A stretch of 64,000 nt of DNA, taken from assembly GCF_001721045.1 (NCBI RefSeq), contig NZ_MDER01000034.1, forward strand, positions 93,926 through 157,925, read 5' to 3'. How positions within the stretch are numbered: the stretch's first letter is position 1; every line of letters begins with the position of its first letter. The position numbers and the translations under genes are program-made. Shown here piece after piece: positions 1-9,665 of this stretch. Under the pieces are notes generated by a model. The model saw only the letters and a list, made by a program, of their open reading frames with translations. It did no database searches and was not told where the DNA came from. Origin of the DNA: Paenibacillus nuruki (GTDB lineage Bacteria; Bacillota; Bacilli; Paenibacillales; Paenibacillaceae).

Positions 1-2
1 AT

Positions 3-239
3 GAGAATCCGCGTGATAAGATGATGTTTAATGCGTATGCAGCTGTCCTGTTCAAGCGTCTGGTTGCTGATGGCAATGTAAAATCTGTCAAATTACCAGC
101 TGGCTATCCCTATCCAGAAGAAGCTAATGATTTGCCAGCTATAGCGAGTCGTCTAGAACAAATGGCACTAGAAACAGCAGGGCGGTTAGATCAGCGCAAT
201 GGAAATCGTTATTATACGACTTTGATTCAGCAATTATAA
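3..239 (+). CDS. 3' end of an unrecognised gene
   Basis: The frame is already open at the left edge and runs through codons GAG AAT CCG CGT GAT AAG before the first Met at 21, so this is the C-terminal part (about 78 residues) of a gene starting outside the window. It ends in TAA at 237-239. The tail is hydrophilic, lacks cysteine and membrane segments, and matches no family I recognise. The next gene follows on the same strand after about 100 bases with no obvious terminator. Confidence 0.5.
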   Translation, partial: ENPRDKMMFNAYAAVLFKRLVADGNVKSVKLPAGYPYPEEANDLPAIASRLEQMALETAGRLDQRNGNRYYTTLIQQL

Positions 240-343
240 ATCAGGCTGTTATTTACAAGTTAGATACATTCGTTCGTATTGCAGATACATGTTCTCTATA
301 TACTAAACCTAACGAATCATTGACAAAGAGGAGAGAACAGAGA

Positions 344-1057
344 ATGAATAGGTCTACACGTAAAAATAACGATAACCAACAATGGAGTCGATTGCAGATA
401 TCATCAGGTCTATGGAAAATCAGTCTATTGATCGTAGGCTTGATGATCGTAGCAGGGTGTGGTAATTCTCAGCAACAAGCAACACCTACAACTTCTGGAT
501 CCACGACTCCATCTGACAATAATATTGTAGAACCGTCCGTCACAGCGTCTACACCGGCGACAGCAGAGCCACAATCTTCAGAAGAGACTATTCCCGAACA
601 GTCAACACAAAGTGAAGATACAGACGATACAGATACCTTTTCAGGAACAACAATTCTCAAAGCTGCTAAAGAAGGCACATTGCCTGATTTGCCTAAAGGT
701 CTAGCATTAGGATCAAGCCGTGAGACATTATTTCAATTAAAAGGGAAGCCAGAATTAGGTGATACGGATGTTCCAATGTTGAGTTATGGTACATTCGATG
801 TGGCTTTCGATGGAAAAGACAAAATAGTGGAACTCACATCTAGTGCAGACGCTTATAAAAAGTTGAAAATGGATACTATTATCACTGAATTGGGTAAGCC
901 TGATGAAAAAAATGATACGTCTAAAGATGTAGCTTATACAGCAGAAGCTACGTATCAAATGACCAATCAAGATATTCCTAAGTATTTTCTTGTCTTTTCG
1001 TATCATACTCAAACTCAAAAGATACAATATGTTCGGTTGTATGAAGAGATTCAGTAA
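344..1057 (+). CDS. YjgB-like (DUF4309-type) lipoprotein
   Basis: Predicted surface lipoprotein of 237 residues. Residues 1-35 form a basic stretch, a hydrophobic helix and the lipobox VAGC. A Ser/Thr/Glu-rich linker follows, then a compact C-terminal domain (about 110-237) with LGKPD-type motifs and alternating strands that resembles the DUF4309/YjgB group of Bacillus; that assignment is from pattern memory only. A TTG at 320 is in frame, but AGAGGAGA at about 327-334 sits nine bases before the ATG at 344, so the ATG is chosen. A clear terminator follows at 1087-1112. Confidence 0.75.
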   Translation: MNRSTRKNNDNQQWSRLQISSGLWKISLLIVGLMIVAGCGNSQQQATPTTSGSTTPSDNNIVEPSVTASTPATAEPQSSEETIPEQSTQSEDTDDTDTFSGTTILKAAKEGTLPDLPKGLALGSSRETLFQLKGKPELGDTDVPMLSYGTFDVAFDGKDKIVELTSSADAYKKLKMDTIITELGKPDEKNDTSKDVAYTAEATYQMTNQDIPKYFLVFSYHTQTQKIQYVRLYEEIQ

Positions 1058-1086
1058 TACACAAATAAGCAACATATAGATATAGA

Positions 1087-1113
1087 AAGGCACTCTTTAC
1101 GAGTGTCTTTTTG
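1087..1113 (+). terminator. Intrinsic terminator after the YjgB-like gene
   Basis: Stem GGCACTC / GAGTGTC with a TTTAC loop, followed by TTTTTG. Adjoining bases (AAAG with CTTT) extend the stem. Confidence 0.75.
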
Positions 1114-1381
1114 TTTTGATCATAAATTGTTAAATCAACAGATAAAGAGTCAGTCTATTTCACTTGCTCCTGGATCACAAATAAAAGTCGACTTTCCAAT
1201 GAAGCCTGCTAAAATAGAAGTATACATGGTAAAAAATGGGGAGTACTTTCCAGTAGAACTAAATCAATCTGGACAGTATTCACTACCTGAAAAGTCTGAT
1301 GATGATGTGCAGCATGCACTTTCTGCGACATGGAATAAAGATAACAACAGTCAGTATTATTTTGGCATGCATATTCGTTAA
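1103..1381 (+). pseudogene. Possible remnant of an exported-protein gene
   Basis: An open frame of up to 92 codons whose first possible start (GTG at 1103) lies inside the terminator stem of the preceding gene; a TTG at about 1126 is the only other early start and has no Shine-Dalgarno site. From about residue 20 the sequence looks like a real beta-rich domain (a run around VDFPMKPAKIEVYMVKNG) and ends in TAA just before a good ribosome site for the next gene. With no signal peptide and no ribosome site of its own, it reads best as the surviving C-terminal part of a decayed extracytoplasmic protein gene. It could also be a short real gene. Confidence 0.35.
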
Positions 1382-1420
1382 GCTCAAAAAGGATCTTATT
1401 TTGTCAAAGGAGGATTTTCA

Positions 1421-1921
1421 ATGAATTATAGTCAACGACTTCAGAATCTGGTATTGCATTTTCAGACCGAATTGAACCGTATTCCTCAAGACGAATTCAG
1501 CGCCAAAGCGCATCCTGCCAAATGGTCTAAAAAAGAAATTGTGGGTCACTTATGTGATTCGGCTGCGAATAATTATATACGCTTTGTCAAAATAGCTCTG
1601 TCGGATTATCCGATTCCACTTGAAGGATATGATCAAGATCGCTGGGTAGAACTGAATGATTATCATAATAGTTATGATCCATATGATGTGATTCAGCTCT
1701 GGATCAATCGTAATGTTCAGATTGCTACTGTACTGGCACAGATTCCAGAAGAAGATTATACCAAAGAAGGTATTTTGCCTTCCGGTGAAAGTGCGACACT
1801 CGACTGGTTAGCTGCGGATTATATTGAACATATGATTCATCATTTCCGTCAGATTCTTGGTAATGAACGCATTGAGACGATGATTAACCAAAGTAAAAAG
1901 TCCAAAGTTGAACATCGTTAA
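1421..1921 (+). CDS. DinB/YfiT-like four-helix metal-binding protein
   Basis: 166 residues, the usual size for the DinB_2/YfiT superfamily. The three expected metal-binding histidines are visible: one in GHLCDSA near residue 43 and two in EHMIHHFRQI near residues 137-141. Members are putative metal-dependent hydrolases or thiol (for example bacillithiol) transferases; the substrate cannot be told from sequence. AAAGGAGGA at 1406-1414 is seven bases before the ATG. It is transcribed alone and ended by a hairpin at 1942-1977. Confidence 0.85.
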   Translation: MNYSQRLQNLVLHFQTELNRIPQDEFSAKAHPAKWSKKEIVGHLCDSAANNYIRFVKIALSDYPIPLEGYDQDRWVELNDYHNSYDPYDVIQLWINRNVQIATVLAQIPEEDYTKEGILPSGESATLDWLAADYIEHMIHHFRQILGNERIETMINQSKKSKVEHR

Positions 1922-1941
1922 ATAACATAGTATATTCATAC

Positions 1942-1986
1942 AGATCATATTCCTACTGTCATACAGGGATATGATCTATTTGCATT
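1942..1986 (+). terminator. Hairpin terminator after the DinB-like gene
   Basis: AGATCATATTCC pairs with GGGATATGATCT (one G-U) across a 12-base loop, followed by a weak T-rich run (ATTTGCATTT). Confidence 0.55.
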
Positions 1987-2017
1987 TATTTGATAAGGAA
2001 AGTAGGTTATACATACG

Positions 2018-2449
2018 ATGATCTCTGTGATTAAAGAATTGAAAGTAGAGGAACTTGAACCTTTGGTGCTCCAAAGTGAACAAGAAGGATTTAGACATAT
2101 CCGTCGATTGGTTAACGAATATCAGTCAGGAGAAAATACATTTTCAGGTCAAGGCGAAGTACTATATATTGCCCACGAACAAGAGCAGATTGTCGGTGTC
2201 ATCGGACTGAATCAAGATCCTTTTTCCGATCAATCTACAGGTCGTGTACGCCGATTGTATGTTCATCCAGACTATCGTCATCGAGGAATTGGTACGCAAT
2301 TGGTGCAAAAAGTGACTTCTGAAGCAAACAAGTTCTATAATATACTGGTACTGCGTGCAGATAGTGAGCAAGCCAGTCAGTTCTATCTAGCGCTAGGATT
2401 TAAGCCGGATTCTCATGATCCACATCGTACTCATTACAAAGTATTATAA
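2018..2449 (+). CDS. GNAT-family N-acetyltransferase
   Basis: 143 residues with the GNAT core: strand 4 (RVRRLYVHPDYR, about 75-87) followed by the acetyl-CoA loop RHRGIGTQL (about 87-95) and the C-terminal FYLALGF segment. The acceptor substrate is unknown; many such Bacillus proteins acetylate small amines or ribosomal proteins. The ATG is used; a weak AAGGAAAG lies about 15 bases upstream. The next gene starts only 31 bases after the stop, so the two may be cotranscribed. Confidence 0.88.
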   Translation: MISVIKELKVEELEPLVLQSEQEGFRHIRRLVNEYQSGENTFSGQGEVLYIAHEQEQIVGVIGLNQDPFSDQSTGRVRRLYVHPDYRHRGIGTQLVQKVTSEANKFYNILVLRADSEQASQFYLALGFKPDSHDPHRTHYKVL

Positions 2450-2480
2450 TGTTCTCACATGTATAGGAGCTGATTCTGTT

Positions 2481-2792
2481 TTGCCGAAACAAAGAAAAAA
2501 ATGGATTTTGATATTGATCTTTTTTGCACTGATTTTGAGTATGGTGGCTACTGTCCCAAGTGAAAAGTCTTATAATCAATGGTTAGCCACTCAATACAAT
2601 CTAAAGTGTACAAGTGATACAGTAACGAGAGATTGTAGTATTAATGGACAAGCGATTGAACGGAAAGACAAAACAGAACGTCATTTGTTTCTTTATAAAA
2701 AAACGACAGATGAATACTCGACCAATAAAGGAAATTTGACGATCAAATCGTTAGGAATATTTGGTCATTACTTTGATATATCTTCCTCATAA
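2481..2792 (+). CDS. Small membrane-anchored protein, DUF4359-like
   Basis: With the TTG start at 2481 the product has 103 residues: KQRKKW, one hydrophobic helix (about 8-26), then an exterior domain beginning SYNQWLATQY with a possible disulfide pair in KCTSDTVTRDC. The layout resembles the DUF4359 group (SYNQWLATQ-type start after a single helix), but this is a weak recognition. The frame is open further upstream inside the GNAT gene, but TAGGAGC at 2464-2470, ten bases before this TTG, and the hydrophobic N-terminus support 2481. Function unknown. Confidence 0.65.
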   Translation: MPKQRKKWILILIFFALILSMVATVPSEKSYNQWLATQYNLKCTSDTVTRDCSINGQAIERKDKTERHLFLYKKTTDEYSTNKGNLTIKSLGIFGHYFDISSS

Positions 2793-2857
2793 AGCTGTAT
2801 ATATTAGAGCGTTTACACTGCGTTGATATTTTCTATTTTTATTTACAAAAATCTGGA

Positions 2858-2886
2858 TTGACAACGATAGTTCTCCCCCTTAAAAT
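2858..2886 (+). promoter_or_regulatory. SigA-type promoter of the 40-codon gene
   Basis: TTGACA at 2858-2863 and TAAAAT at 2881-2886 with exactly 17 bases between: one mismatch to the vegetative consensus in total. The transcript would start near 2893, about 40 bases before the small ORF. Confidence 0.75.
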
Positions 2887-2933
2887 GACGATAAGCCACA
2901 TAGGCGAAGTTGAAATGAAGAGAGGGGACTATC

Positions 2934-3056
2934 ATGCTGCAAGTCATCCGTAGAGTGCTGGAATGGTTGTTTGTCGATAACAAACAGGTATATCAATTCA
3001 GTGATGTGTTTTGTGAAGATAGCGGGTTTGTCGTCTATATTCCTGAACAGAAATAG
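2934..3056 (+). CDS. Small 40-residue protein of unknown function
   Basis: An ATG ORF of 40 codons ending in TAG. It starts MLQVIRRVLEWLF and contains one Cys. A G-rich site (AGAGGGG) precedes the ATG by about seven bases. What makes it credible is its transcription unit: a near-consensus promoter (2858-2886), a short leader, the ORF and a strong terminator (3113-3156), all within 300 bases. The N-terminal part could form a short amphipathic or membrane-binding helix. No family recognised; a regulatory RNA is the alternative reading. Confidence 0.55.
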   Translation: MLQVIRRVLEWLFVDNKQVYQFSDVFCEDSGFVVYIPEQK

Positions 3057-3112
3057 CAGGTAGTCTATAATCGTCTTATCAATCGATAAGCCCTATGATT
3101 TTTTTGAAAATC

Positions 3113-3157
3113 AGCCGCAAGCATAGATGAGTGATCATCTAAGTGTTGCGGCTTTTG
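3113..3157 (+). terminator. Strong terminator of the small-protein transcript
   Basis: Long stem: AGCCGCAA / TTGCGGCT outside and TAGATGA / TCATCTA inside a GTGA loop, with a TTTTG tail. The tail overlaps the -35 of the msrA promoter. Confidence 0.8.
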
Positions 3158-3183
3158 TAATGCTTTCTAAACATACGTATAAT
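3155..3183 (+). promoter_or_regulatory. Promoter of msrA
   Basis: TTGTAA (3155-3160), 17 bases, TATAAT (3178-3183). The -10 is perfect. The msrA start is 45 bases downstream. Confidence 0.65.
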
Positions 3184-3227
3184 GAAGATATATTTAACCT
3201 ACTCATACACAGAAGGGGATTATGTAC

Positions 3228-3758
3228 ATGTCAGAATTACAAAAAGCTACATTTGCCGGAGGATGTTTCTGGTGCATGGTTACTCCATTCGAAGAATTAC
3301 CAGGTATTCATGGAATCGTATCTGGATATACAGGTGGACATATCAAAAATCCAACGTACGAACAAGTCAAAACAGGCAATACCGGTCATTATGAAGTCGT
3401 TGAAATTACATTTGATCCGTCATTATTTGCTTACGAGAAATTGTTAGAATTGTACTGGCCACAGACCGATCCAACCGATGATGGCGGACAGTTCCAAGAT
3501 CGTGGAACACAGTATCGTACCGCTATTTTTTATCATAATGAAGAACAGCAAGAATTAGCACTTCAGTCCAAAGTAGAACTGGCAGCAAGTGGTCGATTTA
3601 CACAACCGATTGTCACTGAAATTTTGCCTGCATCTGTGTTCTATCCTGCTGAAGAATATCATCAAGATTATCACAAAAAGAATCCAAAACATTATAAAGA
3701 AGATCGTGAGCAATCCGGTCGGGACGAATTTATTGATAGCAACTGGCAACAGTCTTAA
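3228..3758 (+). CDS. msrA: Peptide methionine-S-sulfoxide reductase MsrA
   Basis: Reduces methionine-S-sulfoxide in proteins in the cytosol using thioredoxin. The family signature GGCFWC is at residues 11-16, giving catalytic Cys13; Cys16 is the only other Cys, so no distal resolving Cys is available and recycling must use Cys16 or an external thiol. The conserved [13 protein letters not shown] and YHQDY segments follow in order. 176 residues, no fused MsrB domain. AGAAGGGG at 3211-3218 is nine bases before the ATG at 3228 but only three before the in-frame ATG at 3222, so 3228 is preferred. Confidence 0.95.
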   Translation: MSELQKATFAGGCFWCMVTPFEELPGIHGIVSGYTGGHIKNPTYEQVKTGNTGHYEVVEITFDPSLFAYEKLLELYWPQTDPTDDGGQFQDRGTQYRTAIFYHNEEQQELALQSKVELAASGRFTQPIVTEILPASVFYPAEEYHQDYHKKNPKHYKEDREQSGRDEFIDSNWQQS

Positions 3759-3785
3759 AATAGCAAGAGTAGAGGAGAATAGATA

Positions 3786-4556
3786 ATGAAAAAGTTACGT
3801 TCACTGTTTGGTAAAAAGTCAGATGACACGAATGAATCTCATGAAGAGTCTACACCAAAGACTTCCACTTCTCCAACAGAGTCTGCTACAGAACCACAGA
3901 AAGTGAATCTAGCCAATCCTGAATTTCAAGAAATGGATCGGTTGCGTGAATTGTTTCAACAAGAGAAATTTAGTGAAGTTTTGCAAGAAGTTGAACCTTA
4001 TCGTTCCTCTCTAGATACGTATGTGGTGAAAGAAGCGTATGGTTTGACTGCTTTGTCTTATTTTCGATTAGAGCAATATGAACAAGCACGAGCTACATTT
4101 GAATGGTTATGCAATGAGTATGGAGATATCAATGATTGGTTTAATTTAATGACTTCGGCTATTCTGGCAGGTAAAATCGATCAGGGCATGGAAGCTTATA
4201 CACAAGCCAAAGAATTACGTGCACACGCTGAAAATGATGAAGGTGTACCTATTCCGCAGATGATGTACTATGCTTGCCGTGCACTTGCAGATGCTAAGGA
4301 ATATGATCGTGCATTTAAAGTATTAAATGAATTAGTTGATATCCATAAGCAACTTCATATTACAGATGATACGTTCTTATATATGCGTGGAGTGCCTATG
4401 TTACCTCATACGATGGAAGCCGCCAAAATTATTTTAACAGCTCGCAAAGATAAAATGGATATTGATACATGGTTTGCGATGTTAGATGCTTCGCTGGATG
4501 AAGAAGGCAGAGAAATAGCACGACAGACCAAACAGCAAATTATAGCTGTTCAATAA
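3786..4556 (+). CDS. TPR-containing protein of unknown function
   Basis: 256 residues. The first 45 are basic, then acidic and Ser/Thr-rich and probably disordered; the rest is alpha-helical with tetratricopeptide-like helix pairs (for example EAYGLTALSYFRLEQYEQA and MYYACRALADAKEYDRAF). Such repeats bind other proteins; no catalytic motif is seen. AGAGGAG lies about nine bases before the ATG. It follows msrA by 27 bases and is followed after 13 bases by the Nudix gene, so msrA, this gene, the Nudix gene and the lipoprotein look like one transcription unit. Confidence 0.7.
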   Translation: MKKLRSLFGKKSDDTNESHEESTPKTSTSPTESATEPQKVNLANPEFQEMDRLRELFQQEKFSEVLQEVEPYRSSLDTYVVKEAYGLTALSYFRLEQYEQARATFEWLCNEYGDINDWFNLMTSAILAGKIDQGMEAYTQAKELRAHAENDEGVPIPQMMYYACRALADAKEYDRAFKVLNELVDIHKQLHITDDTFLYMRGVPMLPHTMEAAKIILTARKDKMDIDTWFAMLDASLDEEGREIARQTKQQIIAVQ

Positions 4557-4569
4557 GGAGCAAAGGTGG

Positions 4570-5064
4570 ATGAGCTATATCACTGAACTAAGAGCAGTTG
4601 TAGGAAGCAGACCTCTTATTATGGCTGGTGCTACTGTTATATTAGTAAATGATCAACAACAGATCCTTTTGCAAAAGCGTGTAGATAATCATTGCTGGGG
4701 ATTACCCGGTGGAAGTATGGAACTTGGCGAGACATTAGAACAAGTCGCTAAGCGAGAACTAGAAGAAGAAACAGGTTTGGTAGCTGTGCATTTGCAGCTA
4801 CTGGATATCTTCTCCGGCCCTGATCTATATTATCAATATCCGCATGGGGATGAAGTCTATAATGTTGTAGCAGCTTACGTATGTAGAGAGTATACAGGTT
4901 CACTTCAAGCGCAATGTTCTGAAGTCCAAGAATTACAATTTTTTGACCTTTTTGTATTACCACAGATGATCAATCCACCTGATCGTCCTATTATTCAATC
5001 TTTTACGCAATCATTTCTAGGAAGTGATCGTGATGCTGTCACCGAAAGGAATCCAAACGATTGA
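4570..5064 (+). CDS. Nudix hydrolase
   Basis: 164 residues with a complete Nudix box (GX5EX7REVXEEXGL pattern) starting at GGSMELGE near residue 43 and ending EEETGL. It hydrolyses a nucleoside diphosphate linked to another group with Mg2+; the leading WGLPGGS and the length suit an ADP-ribose or NADH pyrophosphatase-like or 8-oxo-dGTP-like substrate, which cannot be settled here. AAGGAG at about 4555-4560 overlaps the previous stop and is nine bases from the ATG. Its TGA overlaps the TTG start of the next gene (ATTGA), so they are translationally coupled. Confidence 0.9.
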   Translation: MSYITELRAVVGSRPLIMAGATVILVNDQQQILLQKRVDNHCWGLPGGSMELGETLEQVAKRELEEETGLVAVHLQLLDIFSGPDLYYQYPHGDEVYNVVAAYVCREYTGSLQAQCSEVQELQFFDLFVLPQMINPPDRPIIQSFTQSFLGSDRDAVTERNPND

Positions 5065-5789
5065 AAAAAACCATTATCGTATTGTTGCTTATTGTATTGG
5101 TTGGATGTGAAAATCAGTCTACTCCCACACAACCGGTAACAGCTAAAGTCATTCGAACACCTGATCGACCTGTAACCAATACTACTGAGGCACCCACTTC
5201 AGAAAAAGGATTAACCACAGATCTGATCGAACAGTATGAAGCCAAAGAAGCTACAAAAAAAGCGAAAAAACAACAGAAAATGATCCAATTACATGTTGTA
5301 CCGAATACCGATGCTGAATATCAAAAGTTACAAGCACAGACATGGGATAATATCGTTATCGCGAAAGTGAATATAAATCAGCAAAAAGTAAGTACCGTGC
5401 GAACATGGATCGATCATTATCGTAATGGACAGTTCAAAGAACAAATGCTGTATAACAATTTTGCTATTCCAGACGGAGAAAAAGAAATGTCGATTAGCTC
5501 TTATTCTAAAAGAGAAGATAATCGCCATGAGACGGTTGTGATTATGATTCAAGTGGGATTAAATTCTACCAGCTTAGAGTATACATATCTTCCAGTACAT
5601 GCTTCTACATCCATGTCGAGTACCTTGTTGGATCAGCGATCAATTCCGATCAATACGACGGTTGATCTTTCTATGCGTGTCAACAATGATGGTCAACACA
5701 CTATGACAAGTAGCAATCTAGCTGAAACGATCAAAAATAACAAAGAAGTATTTGTGTTACGTGCCAAATGGGTGGGGTTGTCCAAATGA
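5061..5789 (+). CDS. Lipoprotein of unknown function
   Basis: 242 residues from a TTG start overlapping the Nudix stop; GAAAGGA lies ten bases upstream. The N-terminus is a lipoprotein signal ending in LVGC (Cys about 16), followed by a Thr/Pro-rich spacer, a basic helix (KATKKAKKQQK) and a beta-rich domain. No enzyme motif is visible. It was probably captured into the msrA-Nudix unit as a cell-surface protein. Confidence 0.75.
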   Translation: MKKTIIVLLLIVLVGCENQSTPTQPVTAKVIRTPDRPVTNTTEAPTSEKGLTTDLIEQYEAKEATKKAKKQQKMIQLHVVPNTDAEYQKLQAQTWDNIVIAKVNINQQKVSTVRTWIDHYRNGQFKEQMLYNNFAIPDGEKEMSISSYSKREDNRHETVVIMIQVGLNSTSLEYTYLPVHASTSMSSTLLDQRSIPINTTVDLSMRVNNDGQHTMTSSNLAETIKNNKEVFVLRAKWVGLSK

Positions 5790-5876
5790 ATCATTCCCAC
5801 CTATAATGAACAAGTCATCCGTAGAACGATGATGTAGAGGGGTTATTTATATTTTAGACAGAAAAGAGATGATCGT

Positions 5877-6614
5877 ATGGCGTTAAACAATCCAGCACTT
5901 AGTGAAAAAGCATTTTCGGATTTTAAAGAAAGTGATTTTAAAGCAGGAGCAATGACGGTTGGCGGTACTGTTGGAAAAACAATGGTACTTCTTGCTTTGC
6001 TAATGGTTGCAGCAGTGTACACATGGTATTTGTATTATCAAGGACAAGATGTGACTGGTTTTCTGATCGTAGGTTTGATCGGTAGTCTGGTGACTTCGCT
6101 AATTACTATTTTTTTCAAAAGAGCAGCCTTTGTAACAGCACCTTTATATGTGATTTTGAATGGACTGATGTTAGGTGCGATTTCAGCATGGACCGATTAT
6201 AGTTATCCGGGAATTGTTATCAATGCGATTCTGATTACGGTAGGGACATTATTCTTGATGCTAGCTATTTATACATTACGTATTATCAAAGTCACACCAG
6301 GATTTGCGCTAGGTATCGTGATTTGTACGGCTTCAATTGCACTTGTTTATCTGATTGATATTATTTTAGGATTTTTTGGAATCAGTGTACCGTTTATTCA
6401 TGAAACTGGTTGGATCGGTATCGGGATTAGCTTATTTATCGTAGCGATTGCTGCACTGAACTTATTGCTAGACTTTCACTTCATTGAGACTGAAGCTCAA
6501 TCAGGTGCACCTAAGTATATGGAATGGTATGCAGCCTTTGGTCTAATGGTGACCTTGATCTGGTTGTATATGGAAATTCTGCGTTTGTTATCTAAGCTGA
6601 ATAGTCGTAACTAA
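5877..6614 (+). CDS. BAX inhibitor-1/YccA-type membrane protein
   Basis: 245 residues with about seven hydrophobic segments. A soluble N-terminus (NNPALSEKAF) is followed by GAMTVGGTVGKTMVLL, a start typical of the YccA/BI-1-like proteins of Bacillales and Actinobacteria. Homologues with known function are calcium-leak channels or regulators of membrane proteases; the role here is unknown. It is monocistronic, with a strong terminator at 6648-6680. Confidence 0.8.
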   Translation: MALNNPALSEKAFSDFKESDFKAGAMTVGGTVGKTMVLLALLMVAAVYTWYLYYQGQDVTGFLIVGLIGSLVTSLITIFFKRAAFVTAPLYVILNGLMLGAISAWTDYSYPGIVINAILITVGTLFLMLAIYTLRIIKVTPGFALGIVICTASIALVYLIDIILGFFGISVPFIHETGWIGIGISLFIVAIAALNLLLDFHFIETEAQSGAPKYMEWYAAFGLMVTLIWLYMEILRLLSKLNSRN

Positions 6615-6647
6615 TCTACAGTATATTCGTTATAGTCTATTCATCAT

Positions 6648-6681
6648 GCCTTGTTCCTAATTATAGGAGCAAGGCTTTTTG
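6648..6681 (+). terminator. Intrinsic terminator
   Basis: GCCTTGTTCCTA / TAGGAGCAAGGC with an ATTA loop and a TTTTT tail. Confidence 0.88.
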
Positions 6682-6789
6682 TATTATACCTTGAATGAAA
6701 TCGGGAAGACCCTTATACTAAATCAAACTTATTATCGTTATCCCATATAAAAGCATCATAATCCCTATAATCAAAGGAGTGTTATATCT

Positions 6790-7254
6790 ATGGTTCGTAT
6801 AGAACAAGTTCTACCTACTGATCAGCATTTGAGAAGATTAATTCAGGCATTAGATGAAGATCTACTACAGCGGTATGATGAAGAAAATATTTATACAATT
6901 GATCTGGATCATCCTGATACCCTTAAAACTACTTTTATGGTGGCTTATGTAGATGATACACCAGCAGGTTGTGGTGCTATTCGTTCATTGGATGCAGACA
7001 GTGTAGAATTGAAACGATTTTTCGTCGACTCTACATATCGTAGACAAGGGATTGCTGGTAAAATGCTACAAGCATTAGAGCAGAGAGCGATTGAACAGGG
7101 TTGTCAATGGATTCGCTTGGAGACAGGTGCAGAACAATTTGAAGCGACAGCTTTTTACGAACGCAATGGTTATTATCGTATTCCTGTCTTTGCGGATTAT
7201 AAAGATGATGGTATTAGTTTATGTTATGAGAAAAAGCTTGATTTGGATAAATAA
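6790..7254 (+). CDS. GNAT-family N-acetyltransferase
   Basis: 154 residues. The acetyl-CoA site is YRRQGIAGKML (about 82-92), preceded by the strand VELKRFFVDS and followed by the FYERNGY segment. The gene has its own AAAGGAGTG site. The substrate is unknown; it belongs to the broad group annotated as GNAT acetyltransferases next to metabolic genes. Not closely similar to the GNAT protein at 2018-2449. Confidence 0.88.
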   Translation: MVRIEQVLPTDQHLRRLIQALDEDLLQRYDEENIYTIDLDHPDTLKTTFMVAYVDDTPAGCGAIRSLDADSVELKRFFVDSTYRRQGIAGKMLQALEQRAIEQGCQWIRLETGAEQFEATAFYERNGYYRIPVFADYKDDGISLCYEKKLDLDK

Positions 7255-7269
7255 ATACTATTCTAGCGC

Positions 7270-7323
7270 TTTACCTGAACTTTACACAATACAGACTCCA
7301 CGCTAACAATCATCGCCTATATT
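7270..7323 (+). promoter_or_regulatory. PhoP-box-like hexamers and -10 of the phytase gene
   Basis: TTTACC (7270-7275) and TTTACA (7281-7286) are five bases apart; CTAACA (7303-7308) lies two 11-base steps further on, in the same phase. A TATATT -10 (7318-7323) comes 9 bases after the last repeat and there is no good -35. Tandem TT(A/T)A(C/T)A hexamers every 11 bases in place of a -35 are the hallmark of PhoP-activated Bacillus promoters. Confidence 0.55.
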
Positions 7324-7359
7324 TAAATCGATGGGTATGACACGCCATACATAGCGTAA

Positions 7360-8781
<1,422 letters not shown>

Positions 8782-8840
8782 GGTATAGATGTATCGCTAT
8801 ACACTAATTTATTAAATAGTTGTAGGGTTTACTTCTACAC

Positions 8841-8887
8841 ATACAGACAAAAGTATCTTTCAAGATGCTGTTGTCTGTATTTTTTTA
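8841..8887 (+). terminator. Intrinsic terminator after the phytase gene
   Basis: ATACAGACAA / TTGTCTGTAT outer stem, AGTATCTT / AAGATGCT inner stem, followed by TTTTTT. Confidence 0.88.
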
Positions 8888-8958
8888 TATTATCTATACC
8901 CATTTCTCTTCAAAGCAGATATAATCTTCAAATATAAAAAAGATAGGAGTGAGTAACC

Positions 8959-9597
8959 GTGTGGGGAATCGAACATTATTGGATTTTTATTTTGTCTAGT
9001 ATTTTGCTCAATATAACACCGGGCAGTGATACGATTTATATTTTAAGTCGTAGTATTTTTCAAGGGAAAAAGGCAGGGATCATGTCAGTATATGGTATTG
9101 TCTCAGGTTCATTAGTACATACATTACTTGCGGGTCTTGGACTTTCTCTTATTCTTATGCAATCTGCGCTTGCTTTTAATATTGTTAAATGGATTGGGGC
9201 TGCCTATCTGATCTGGTTGGGTATTCGTTCGATTATGGCTCGGCACGAAGATAAACCATCGATGCAAGCTGTAGAGTCACAAAGCAATCGTAAAGTGTAT
9301 TTGCAAGGCATGATGACCAATGTACTGAATCCCAAAGTTGCGCTGTTTTACTTAGCGTTTATCCCTCAATTTGTCAGCCCTGAACAGACGTATGGAGCAA
9401 TTCCTTTTATCCTGCTCGGACTTACTTTTAGCACGACCGGGATACTATGGTGTATGTTATTGGTTCTGTTTTCTAGTAAAATGGCACAGCGTCTTCAATC
9501 CAGTCGTATCTCTACATATATGAACAAGATTACAGGTAGTATTTTTATATTATTAGGTCTGAATCTGTTACGTACTTCGCGTAATGTTTCATCGTAA
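8959..9597 (+). CDS. LysE/RhtB-family amino-acid exporter
   Basis: 212 residues with about six hydrophobic helices. The family start is visible: a first helix followed by NITPGSDTIYILSRS (about 19-33), then GIVSGSLVHT and the NPKVALFYLAFIPQF block near 120-135. RhtB/LysE proteins expel amino acids or analogues; the substrate is not predictable. The start is GTG, with TAGGAGTG about nine bases upstream. Ends against a bidirectional terminator shared with the convergent hydrolase gene. Confidence 0.9.
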   Translation: MWGIEHYWIFILSSILLNITPGSDTIYILSRSIFQGKKAGIMSVYGIVSGSLVHTLLAGLGLSLILMQSALAFNIVKWIGAAYLIWLGIRSIMARHEDKPSMQAVESQSNRKVYLQGMMTNVLNPKVALFYLAFIPQFVSPEQTYGAIPFILLGLTFSTTGILWCMLLVLFSSKMAQRLQSSRISTYMNKITGSIFILLGLNLLRTSRNVSS

Positions 9598-9616
9598 TTC
9601 TTTATCATTTTGAAAA

Positions 9617-9665
9617 AAATAAAGCCGTCTCTACCTACATAGCATAGGAGAGATGGCTTTATTTG
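9617..9665. terminator. Bidirectional terminator between convergent genes
   Basis: AAATAAAGCCGTCTCT pairs with AGAGATGGCTTTATTT, giving A-rich and T-rich flanks on both strands. It overlaps the last codons of the minus-strand hydrolase. Confidence 0.8.
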
